This document shows, one piece after another, positions 1 to 5,092 of a stretch of 8,943 nt of DNA (its first letter is position 1; each line of letters opens with the position of its first letter). A model generated the notes under the pieces. It did not search any database. It was not told the origin of the DNA and was given only the letters and a program-made list of their open reading frames with translations. The position numbers were made by a program, and so were the translations under genes. Origin of the DNA: Candidatus Omnitrophota bacterium (GTDB taxonomy: Bacteria; Omnitrophota; Koll11; Gygaellales; Profunditerraquicolaceae); contig JAPLLP010000201.1 of assembly GCA_026387515.1 (NCBI GenBank), positions 1 to 8,943 of the forward strand. The letters run 5' to 3'.

Positions 1-462
1 CACGTGAACGTAAAACTAAAAGAAGCCCAGAGCCAGGGTATGCACGTATTAAGCTACGATAAATACTGCCGCGGCACCAAAGATTATTACAGCCTTTCGC
101 GAGAAATCATCTCTCAGGAAGCCACCGGTTTTATCGAGGACAAGATGCCTGTCATAAAGCAGAAGATGAAGGCTATTATTAAAGAGAGAATGCCTTCAAT
201 GAAGGAAACGGTATTCTCGGTAACTGCCCCCAGCGCAAAAGAAGTCTACGTAGCCGGGGATTTCAATAACTGGGCGTTAAATGAAAAAAGCCGCATGGAC
301 CGTGACCATGGCATCTGGAACAAAAAAATAGACCTTATAAACGGTAAGTATCATTACCGTTTTGTCATTGACGGGGTCTGGACCGATGACCCGAATAATC
401 CGAAAAGAGAAAAGAACCCATTCGGAGACACGAATTCCCTAATTGAGGTTTCTGCTCAATAA
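1..462 (+). CDS. ParA-like ATPase C-terminus fused to a CBM48 glycogen-binding domain (5' partial)
   Basis: The frame is open from the first base, so this is the 3' end of a longer gene; the GTG at 4 is internal and only gives the numbering used here. Residues 1-38 match the end of ParA/Soj/MinD-like ATPases (NVKLKEAQSQG, then YDKYCRGTKDYYSLSREI, compare NVRLSEAPSxG and YDPxSxGAxxYxxLAxE). A Lys/Met-rich, probably helical linker (about 39-66) leads to a CBM48/AMPK-beta-type module at 67-150. Its hallmarks are visible: VYVAGDFNNW (81-90), GIW (103-105), GKYHYRFVIDGVW (114-126), and FGDTNSLIEV at the end. The W90 and W126 positions correspond to the sugar-stacking tryptophans of this family. 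ParA proteins position cargo on the nucleoid or membrane, while CBM48 binds alpha-glucans. The inferred product is a partitioning-type ATPase tied to glycogen or another glucan. The Walker A and B motifs lie outside the window. Confidence 0.85.
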   Translation, partial: HVNVKLKEAQSQGMHVLSYDKYCRGTKDYYSLSREIISQEATGFIEDKMPVIKQKMKAIIKERMPSMKETVFSVTAPSAKEVYVAGDFNNWALNEKSRMDRDHGIWNKKIDLINGKYHYRFVIDGVWTDDPNNPKREKNPFGDTNSLIEVSAQ

Positions 463-482
463 TCGCGGGAAAAACTTTATAG

Positions 483-803
483 ATGCCTCAAGAGGACAAA
501 GAAATTCAGGAAGGCAAATTCTTTGCCGTTATATCATACATATTTTTTCTCTGCATATTAACCCTGCTTTTTAAAAAAGACAACAAGTTTGCTTTGTATC
601 ATGCCAAACAAGGGTTAGTGCTTTTTGTCTTAGAGGTTACCGGTTTTGTCCTCTCCGTGATCCCGATTTTTAGCTGGCTTATCCATACAATAGGCTTTAC
701 CCTGGCAGTAATAGTTTCAGTATGGGGATTATTTAAAGCCTGGACAGGTGAATACAACCGCATTATTTTAGTCTCGAAAATAGCTGATAAAATAATCATC
801 TAA
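483..803 (+). CDS. DUF4870/Tic20-like small membrane protein
   Basis: A 106-residue protein with three hydrophobic segments at about 13-30, 45-63 and 64-87. Between the first two lies KFALYHAKQGLVLF (35-48), which resembles the conserved F-x-x-x-H-A-x-Q-x-L motif of DUF4870-type proteins. The N-terminus is short and charged and has no signal peptide, and the C-terminus after residue 88 should be soluble. Proteins of this type sit in the inner membrane and have no settled biochemical role. The ATG lies 20 bases after the ParA-CBM48 stop and lacks a good Shine-Dalgarno. The stop is followed after only 4 bases by the nitroreductase start, so co-transcription is likely. Family assignment is by motif and topology; a specific function cannot be given. 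Confidence 0.75.
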   Translation: MPQEDKEIQEGKFFAVISYIFFLCILTLLFKKDNKFALYHAKQGLVLFVLEVTGFVLSVIPIFSWLIHTIGFTLAVIVSVWGLFKAWTGEYNRIILVSKIADKIII

Positions 804-807
804 AAAG

Positions 808-1305
808 ATGCTTACCTTTGAAGCAATAATAAACCGCCGTAGCCGGCGCACATTCCTTGCCAAGACAATTGAGCGCGACGCCATTCTAAAACTCATCGAT
901 GCCGGGCGCCTGGCGCCCACCGCCAGAAACGTCCAACCCTGGGAATTTGTCGTGGTTAGCAATAGCAAGACCCTTAACCATATTGCCGAACTTGCTGAGA
1001 ACGGCAGATTTATATCTGACTGTTCCTCTTGCATAGCTGTATTTTGCCAAGACACCAAATATTATCTTGAGGACGGCTGCGCCGCCACGGAAAACATCCT
1101 CATCGCGGCAGAAGGTCTGGGCCTGGCTGCCTGCTGGGTGGCTGGCGATAAAAAACCTTATTGCGAAAATGTAAGAGAAGTCTTAGGGGTACCTGCGGGT
1201 TATAAACTCGTAAGCCTCATAGCATTGGGATTCTCTGAAGGCCCGCCGGCTCAAACTCCGCCTAAACGCGCCTCAAAAGAAGTATTGCATTGGGAAAAAT
1301 GGTAA
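808..1305 (+). CDS. Nitroreductase-family FMN oxidoreductase (short form)
   Basis: A 165-residue protein with the pattern of the NAD(P)H:FMN nitroreductase superfamily. An N-terminal RRSRRTF (10-16) supplies the arginines that bind the FMN phosphate. APTARNVQPWEFVVV (36-50) is the conserved flavin-binding loop and strand. DGCAATENILIAAEGLGLAACWV (89-111) is the central dimer helix, VPAGYKLVSLIALGFSEG (128-145) the last core strand, and PKR (152-154) the late FMN contact. The chain is at the short end for the family and lacks a long lid insertion, as in the compact subgroup often found in anaerobes. It would be a cytoplasmic flavoprotein, probably a homodimer; the substrate cannot be read from sequence. 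It starts 4 bases after the preceding stop with only a weak A-rich ribosome site, which suggests translational coupling. Confidence 0.9.
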   Translation: MLTFEAIINRRSRRTFLAKTIERDAILKLIDAGRLAPTARNVQPWEFVVVSNSKTLNHIAELAENGRFISDCSSCIAVFCQDTKYYLEDGCAATENILIAAEGLGLAACWVAGDKKPYCENVREVLGVPAGYKLVSLIALGFSEGPPAQTPPKRASKEVLHWEKW

Positions 1306-1306
1306 A

Positions 1307-1319
1307 GAGGAGGGGAGGG
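1307..1319 (+). promoter_or_regulatory. Very strong double Shine-Dalgarno for the Lys-rich barrel gene
   Basis: A purine-only block, GAGGAGG running into GGGAGGG, begins two bases after the nitroreductase stop and ends 7 bases before the ATG at 1327. It is much stronger than the sites of the two genes upstream, so this cistron may be translated at a higher level than they are. It fixes the ATG at 1327 as the start. Confidence 0.75.
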
Positions 1320-1326
1320 TGCTAAA

Positions 1327-1701
1327 ATGGTAAAAAAGAAGAAAAAGGCTGCAAAGAGCAAAAGCATAAAAAGAAAGATTATCAAGAAGGCACCGGCAAA
1401 AAAGAAAAAGGTAATCAAAAAGAAGGTAACTCCCAAAATACCTAAGATACCTAAAAATACCACAATCGGCAAGATTACACATTATTTCCCGAAAGTAAGG
1501 GCTGCTGTAGTTAAATTGAAACTACCGGTTTCCGCGGGAGACCCGATTAAGATCAAGGGCCATACTACTGATTTTCAGCAGATAATTACTTCCATGGAAA
1601 TTGACCACGTGCCGGTCAATCAGGCAAAAAAAGGCGCGGAGATCGGCCTACAGGTTGATTCCCGGGTAAGAAGCGGGGATGTTGTCTATAAACAACAATA
1701 A
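1327..1701 (+). CDS. Basic-tailed EF-Tu domain-2-like beta-barrel protein
   Basis: A 124-residue protein in two parts. Residues 1-44 are an extreme basic tail: 21 lysines plus one arginine within the first 43 positions, interspersed with Ala, Ser, Ile and Pro, much like histone H1 or other nucleic-acid-binding tails. It ends in a PKIPKIPK repeat. Residues 46-124 resemble the translation-factor (EF-Tu domain 2/U32 C-terminal) beta-barrel: IGKITHYF, then VSAGDPIKIKG, TDFQQIITSMEID, KKGAEIGLQV and VRSGDVVYK. Stand-alone barrels of this type are usually annotated as translation elongation factor-like proteins. There is no GTPase domain, so this is not an elongation factor. The tail should bind RNA or DNA. 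It lies directly upstream of the first structured intercistronic element. Confidence 0.8.
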   Translation: MVKKKKKAAKSKSIKRKIIKKAPAKKKKVIKKKVTPKIPKIPKNTTIGKITHYFPKVRAAVVKLKLPVSAGDPIKIKGHTTDFQQIITSMEIDHVPVNQAKKGAEIGLQVDSRVRSGDVVYKQQ

Positions 1702-1762
1702 ACACCGCTGCTACACCCGGCCCAAATCGGAATTGGGCCGGTGTTCGCTACTGCGAAGGAGG
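1701..1762 (+). promoter_or_regulatory. Structured intercistronic RNA element, copy 1
   Basis: This fills most of the gap between the barrel gene and the SAP-like gene. Stem 1 pairs 1713-1725 with 1733-1744: 12 base pairs with one bulged C (among 1716-1718) and a 7-nt loop ATCGGAA. Stem 2 pairs TTCGC (1744-1748) with GCGAA (1753-1757) around a TACT loop. The Shine-Dalgarno GGAGG (1758-1762) follows at once, 7 bases before the ATG. An upstream arm AACACCG (1701-1707), starting in the stop codon, can also pair with CGGTGTT (1739-1745) and would compete with stem 1. There is no T-run, so it is not a standard terminator. I do not recognise it as a known riboswitch class. Confidence 0.65.
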
Positions 1763-1769
1763 TTGTTAA

Positions 1770-1952
1770 ATGCGGCTTACTGAGATTGAAAAAAGAGCCA
1801 AATCTATGAATATAAACAATACCTGGAAATATTCCAGAAAAGACCTTATCAGATGCATCCAGCAAAAAGAGGGAAATTTCCCCTGTTTTGGAACCGCCAA
1901 AAATAACTGTAACCAGCCAGCCTGCCTGTGGCGGCCGGACTGTTTACGCTAA
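1770..1952 (+). CDS. SAP-like domain protein with a Cys4 motif
   Basis: A 60-residue protein. Residues 1-34 (RLTEIEKRAKSMNINNTWKY, then SRKDLIRCIQQKE) have the helix-extended-helix look of SAP or Rho-N-type domains, which bind nucleic acid. Residues 35-60 hold GNFPCFGTAK and four cysteines, C39, C47, C52 and C58 (C-x7-C-x4-C-x5-C), with a tryptophan inside the last loop. The spacing suggests a small zinc or iron-sulfur site. Short proteins with this layout occur in many bacterial genomes, but no function is established that I can name. The start is fixed by GGAGG 7 bases upstream, directly after the hairpin element. The next gene begins 13 bases after its stop. Confidence 0.8.
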   Translation: MRLTEIEKRAKSMNINNTWKYSRKDLIRCIQQKEGNFPCFGTAKNNCNQPACLWRPDCLR

Positions 1953-1965
1953 CCTTAAGGCCCCT

Positions 1966-2151
1966 ATGACATATAAATGCCAGATCTGCGATCGCGAGAT
2001 TGACGAGTTCGTCAGCCTAACCCATATAAAAAGCGAAGAATACCTCATGGAGCTCATCCGTAAAGACCATCCGGAGTGGAGCAAAAATGACAAGACTTGC
2101 CAGGAATGTATAAAATACTACCGCAAATTAGTGAAAGAGGGGGAGATTTAA
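1966..2151 (+). CDS. Small C2-C2 zinc-ribbon-like protein
   Basis: A 61-residue protein starting MTYKCQICDREI. Two CxxC pairs, C5/C8 and C45/C48 (TCQEC), are separated by 36 residues that include a helical, acidic stretch with H20, H35 and W38. This is the arrangement of a zinc ribbon or treble-clef-like knuckle. The frame is open upstream to 1888, but that part overlaps the SAP-like gene in another frame and carries no family-like sequence. The ATG at 1966 lies 13 bases after the previous stop behind a modest TAAGG, so I choose it. The product is a cytoplasmic metal-binding protein, perhaps an RNA or protein interactor; the role is unknown. Its stop codon is the first part of copy 2 of the intercistronic element. 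Confidence 0.75.
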   Translation: MTYKCQICDREIDEFVSLTHIKSEEYLMELIRKDHPEWSKNDKTCQECIKYYRKLVKEGEI

Positions 2152-2207
2152 CACTTGACACCTGGCCCAGATAGGAATTGGGCCAGTGTTCACTATTGTG
2201 AAGGAGG
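2150..2207 (+). promoter_or_regulatory. Structured intercistronic RNA element, copy 2
   Basis: Same architecture as copy 1. Stem 1 pairs 2158-2170 with 2178-2189, with one bulged C (2161 or 2162) and loop ATAGGAA. Stem 2 pairs TTCAC (2189-2193) with GTGAA (2198-2202) around TATT. The Shine-Dalgarno GGAGG is at 2203-2207. An upstream arm AACACT (2150-2155), beginning in the stop codon, can pair with AGTGTT (2185-2190). Relative to copy 1, three paired positions changed with pairing kept: C1718-G1740 to T2163-A2185, A1725-T1733 to the wobble G2170-T2178, and G1747-C1754 to A2192-T2199. This supports a folded RNA rather than a fresh duplication. Confidence 0.65.
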
Positions 2208-2211
2208 AGAT

Positions 2212-2517
2212 ATGAATATGAGCATGCCGCTAAATTCTATGTCAAACGCAATCCTGCTTTTAGCCCTGGGCGTAGGCTATATTGTCTTCTATCTTGCCAA
2301 CAAAGAAGGCAAAACTATGAAGTTGCTTGGCAATGTCATAGGGGCGTTTATTATCGTGGTAGCCGGGACATTAGTTCTTACCAATATCCTTGTTGGAATG
2401 ACGTCCCTGGGCACCTGCGCTATGTCCAGCAAAACCTGCATGATGACCAAACATCACAATATGATGATGCAACAGCAGGCCGTACCACCGGCAACCACTA
2501 AGGCCGAGATTAAATAA
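2212..2517 (+). CDS. Two-helix membrane protein with Met/His/Cys-rich C-terminal tail
   Basis: A 101-residue protein from ATG 2212; ATG 2218 is an equally possible start, since GGAGG at 2203-2207 is 4 bases from the first and 10 from the second. Two hydrophobic segments, about 11-29 and 38-62, are joined by a short charged loop (NKEGKTMK). The tail after residue 63 contains C69, M71, C76, M77, M78, H81, H82 and M84-M86, then a polyglutamine-like QQQ and a Pro/Thr end. Clusters of Met, His and Cys like this are typical of copper- or silver-handling proteins, so a role in metal binding at the membrane is possible. I do not recognise a named family. The frame opens further upstream (TTG 2155), but that stretch is the hairpin element and is not coding. 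This is the last gene of the run. Confidence 0.7.
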   Translation: MNMSMPLNSMSNAILLLALGVGYIVFYLANKEGKTMKLLGNVIGAFIIVVAGTLVLTNILVGMTSLGTCAMSSKTCMMTKHHNMMMQQQAVPPATTKAEIK

Positions 2518-2651
2518 AAGCCAATCTACTTGAAGTTCGAAAAGTTAGAAACCTGCACTAAGCACCTGGGAGACTGTTTCACCCCATCAAACCTCACTCA
2601 ACGACCTATTTATTGAGATACTTTTTAAACGCAATTTTCCAATAATCGCGC

Positions 2652-2680
2652 TTGACAAAGCCGATTAAAGCTGTTAATAA
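2652..2680 (+). promoter_or_regulatory. Sigma70-type promoter for the DUF134 gene
   Basis: A perfect TTGACA (2652-2657) is followed after 17 bases by TAATAA (2675-2680), a reasonable -10. Transcription would start near 2686-2688, giving a leader of about 75 bases before the ATG at 2763. A second possible -10, TATAAT at 2742-2747, has no good -35. Confidence 0.6.
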
Positions 2681-2694
2681 TGAGTACATACTCA
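2681..2694. promoter_or_regulatory. Perfect palindrome at the transcription start, candidate operator
   Basis: TGAGTACATACTCA is a perfect 6-2-6 inverted repeat that directly abuts the -10 element and covers the expected transcription start. A repressor bound here would block the promoter. The DUF134 protein encoded next is the simplest candidate for binding it (autoregulation); that is inference. Confidence 0.55.
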
Positions 2695-2762
2695 AATTAA
2701 ATAGGGCGTTAAAAGTAAGTAAGTTCAGGGAAAAATCTTCATATAATAGACTAAGTAAGTAA

Positions 2763-3074
2763 ATGCGCGGAAGGCCTAAAAAATACAGAATTGTACATCA
2801 CAACCCTAAAATTAGCCAGTTTAGCCCAAGGGGCAGGCCAGGCAGACCGGATGAGGCTATCCTGAACGTTGACTCCTTTGAGGCCATATATTTGGCTGAT
2901 TTTATGGGTCTGAGCCAAAAAAAGGCAGCTGAATCCATGCGTATATCTCAACAGACCTTTAGCAGGGTCCTGAAAAAGGCGCACCGGGTAATTGCCGACG
3001 CTATTGTCAAAGGTAAAATTATAAAAATCCAAGGGGGTACCTACGTTTTCACCACCCGCGAGGCCAACCATTAA
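2763..3074 (+). CDS. DUF134 (UPF0251) family HTH DNA-binding protein
   Basis: A 103-residue protein that fits DUF134 along its whole length: a basic N-terminus with RP motifs, VDSFEAIYLADFMGLSQKKAAESM (36-59), a sigma70 region-4-like helix-turn-helix (about 50-75, recognition helix near SQQTFSRVLKKA), and the closing GKIIKIQGGTY (84-94). Family members are small predicted transcription regulators, often near iron-sulfur or NifX-type genes, though no such gene is next to it here. The N-terminus carries two AT-hook-like cores, RGRP at 2-5 and RGRPGRP at 23-29. No Shine-Dalgarno is visible before the ATG; the sequence upstream is a TAAGTAAGTAA repeat. The palindrome at 2681-2694 in its promoter is the probable self-operator. 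Its stop overlaps the possible start of the next gene. Confidence 0.9.
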   Translation: MRGRPKKYRIVHHNPKISQFSPRGRPGRPDEAILNVDSFEAIYLADFMGLSQKKAAESMRISQQTFSRVLKKAHRVIADAIVKGKIIKIQGGTYVFTTREANH

Positions 3075-3168
3075 TCATTTTATCCCTAAGTTACGGCTTC
3101 CTACTATTATACTAACCTGCTGCATAATAACCCTTTGCCTTGCCTATTGTGCTCCACTGTTTCGCCAC
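3070..3168 (+). other. Probable N-terminal extension of the membrane protein without a canonical start codon
   Basis: Frame 3169-4863 stays open upstream back to a stop at 3022-3024. The codons from 3094 onward read LPTIILTCCIITLCLAYCAP, a plausible first membrane helix. GT-C/YfhO-type proteins need such a helix before the DWDQ loop, but no ATG, GTG or TTG occurs in frame. ATT at 3070-3072 overlaps the DUF134 stop (ATTAA) and has GAGG (3060-3063) 6 bases upstream, so initiation at ATT is one possibility. A sequence error is another. Confidence 0.5.
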
Positions 3169-4863
3169 ATGAATACCTTGGGCATCCACGATTGGGACCA
3201 ACACATGTTCTATCTGGCGTTACCAGTCAAGGTTATCTCCGAATATAGCCAGCTGCCACTGTGGAACCCATGGTCATACGGAGGGATAGTGCTGTTCGAA
3301 CACCCGGAAGACTCTTTTTTGAGCCCGTTTACTAGCCTGTATTTTTTATTTGATACGCCCGTTGCCGTCCGAATGAGTATTTTTCTACATTTAGTCATCG
3401 GCATGGCTGGAATAACGGCTATCGCGCGCAGGCTTTTCGGATTGCGCAGTATTACCCTTACCCTTGCTGCCGGTGCGCTATTTGCCGGTAATGGATTCTT
3501 GGCTTTACAAATAACCTCAGGGCACATGTGGATCCTTACCTGCGCCTATATTCCCTGGGTTTTTTATTTTTTTGAACGCTTTGCTGCGGATGCCTGTAAA
3601 AAACACCTTATTGCAGGCACGCTTATATTGGCCATAATGCTTGTAGAAACCGGAATCTATACAGGACCCTATACTTATCTATTTCTTCTAATATACGCGG
3701 TTATCCAGACAGTTATATACCGTCGCCGCTCATATCTTAAAGCATTCTCCTGGTTCGTTGCCTTGTCGATGGGTTTTGCCGCAGTAAAAATATTCCCCGC
3801 GCTTGATTATTTATCCCATTACCCGCGACTCACCGGAAATTCAGAGATGATACCCTTATCCGCGTTCCCTGCCATTTTTACAGGAAAACTCCAGTCTTTT
3901 CAGCAGGCCTACGGAACATGGTGGCAGATACACGGATGGCATGAATACGGTTGTTACCTGGGTTCTATCCTAGCTGCTATAGTCATTGTGTCAATATTTG
4001 TTAACCTCCTTGGGACACCTAAAGAGAAAATGACACGACCATTATTATTGACTGGGGTATTATTTCTCGGTCTTATGCTGGGGAATTATCATCACTTAGC
4101 TCCCCAAACTTTACTTCATCGCTTGCCGGTATTTAATTCCATGCATATGCCCGGGAGATTTTTGTTAATCCTGACATTTCTGATGAGCCTTTCACTTTGC
4201 GCCTTTTTTGTTAGCGTAGAGAGAAGGGGAGAGGCGATAAATAACAAAATTCTCCGCACAACCGCTTTATTACTATTTATAGCGCTGCTTAGCTGGGGAA
4301 TTACCGATATGGCTACCATGAATATGCGCAATTTCACCCAAGCCTTTTCCGTTCCCGCGCAAGCGCTACCGCCGCGAGCGTCATTACATGAATATTCTTA
4401 TATAGATAGGTTACCGGATTTCAAAAACAGTAATTCGGCTTTATTCCTGGCCCTGAAATCAAATATTGCCACCATTGCAGCATACGAAACAATCCCCCCC
4501 AAACAAGGGTTTCAACAAGGTAAACCACTGGTGTGGTCCGCAGAACCCAAGGCCAAAATAACCCATATTATCTTCACCCCGCGAATCATGCGTTTTGACC
4601 TTGAGACACCCGTTCAAACCCAGATTATTCTCAACCAAAATTACGTCCGTGGCTGGAAGTTCCACGGGTCAAAAAACGAGGTCAAAGAATATAAAAATGA
4701 GCCTTCGGTAGTGCTACCTGCCGGGAAATATAAAGGGGCTTATTTTTACTATTTTCCTAGTATAATTCTGCTTTTTTTGCTATTGACTATTATCACTATA
4801 ATTATCTCCATTTATCTTCCTCCGGTAATTTTCAAAAAAGAAGCAAACATTATTAACTACTAA
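3169..4863 (+). CDS. GT-C/YfhO-like multi-pass membrane protein
   Basis: A 564-residue protein from the first ATG, or about 597 residues if translation starts near 3070. It begins in an extracytoplasmic loop with DWDQ (8-11) and PLWNPWSYGG (30-39), the acidic loop and PxWNPxxxxG signature seen in YfhO-like and other GT-C-fold membrane proteins. Some ten hydrophobic helices follow to about residue 380, with FNSMHMPGRFLLI near 325-337. A soluble domain of about 150 residues (near 390-535) includes NQNYVRGWKF, and a final helix precedes a Lys-rich end. Such proteins transfer sugars from polyprenyl carriers or otherwise work on cell-surface glycans; the substrate here is unknown. It follows DUF134 directly and may share its promoter. 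Missing from the canonical ORF is the first helix, which the family fold needs. Confidence 0.75.
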   Translation: MNTLGIHDWDQHMFYLALPVKVISEYSQLPLWNPWSYGGIVLFEHPEDSFLSPFTSLYFLFDTPVAVRMSIFLHLVIGMAGITAIARRLFGLRSITLTLAAGALFAGNGFLALQITSGHMWILTCAYIPWVFYFFERFAADACKKHLIAGTLILAIMLVETGIYTGPYTYLFLLIYAVIQTVIYRRRSYLKAFSWFVALSMGFAAVKIFPALDYLSHYPRLTGNSEMIPLSAFPAIFTGKLQSFQQAYGTWWQIHGWHEYGCYLGSILAAIVIVSIFVNLLGTPKEKMTRPLLLTGVLFLGLMLGNYHHLAPQTLLHRLPVFNSMHMPGRFLLILTFLMSLSLCAFFVSVERRGEAINNKILRTTALLLFIALLSWGITDMATMNMRNFTQAFSVPAQALPPRASLHEYSYIDRLPDFKNSNSALFLALKSNIATIAAYETIPPKQGFQQGKPLVWSAEPKAKITHIIFTPRIMRFDLETPVQTQIILNQNYVRGWKFHGSKNEVKEYKNEPSVVLPAGKYKGAYFYYFPSIILLFLLLTIITIIISIYLPPVIFKKEANIINY

Positions 4864-5092
4864 AAACAGCCAAATTAGACTAACCAAGAGTGCCAATTTC
4901 CCTTTATATCAACTTCCTATAATATATCTTATGTTAACTACGTAATCTTGGGAGACCTCGGATATCTTGTTATTTTATAATGAGTTCCGGGGTATTGGTT
5001 TTATCCTGTGGAAAAGCCCTTTTTGACTTACTCGGACTTACTTGCTTTTCGGTTTGATTAATTAAGGCAAAAATTGGCAGGTTTTAGGCAAG

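Noticed and set aside
1251..1482. Minus-strand Phe/Leu-rich reading frames
   Set aside because: They are the complement of the Lys-rich tail, where AAA/AAG codons read as Phe/Leu, and have no start signals.
1713..1757. Hairpins as rho-independent terminators
   Set aside because: No T-run follows the stems. A Shine-Dalgarno follows instead.
1888..1965. Longer start for the C2-C2 zinc-ribbon gene
   Set aside because: The extra codons overlap the SAP-like gene in another frame and show no family-like sequence. The ATG at 1966 follows the previous stop at operon spacing.
2155..2211. TTG start of the Met/His-rich membrane protein
   Set aside because: It would translate through the conserved hairpin element and its Shine-Dalgarno. 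The ATG at 2212 or 2218 follows GGAGG.
2518..2640. Possible small RNA gene
   Set aside because: Short self-complementary patches exist (around TTCGAA), but no fold, promoter or terminator is convincing.
3210..3527. Minus-strand reading frame of about 105 codons
   Set aside because: It lies entirely within the conserved membrane-protein gene and shows no family-like sequence.
4526..4537. CCACTGGTGTGG as a second copy of the lexA palindrome
   Set aside because: It is not a perfect inverted repeat, it lies inside a coding region, and the inner bases differ.
2557..4960. Shared GGGAGAC word in the two larger intergenic regions (near 2568 and 4951)
   Set aside because: The shared stretch is about 8 bases with no flanking similarity, so chance is sufficient.
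4864..5092. Promoter or terminator in the convergent gap (TATAAT at 4918, AT-rich stretches)
   Set aside because: No -35 lies at proper distance, no stem with a T-run was found on either strand, and no gene is open there.
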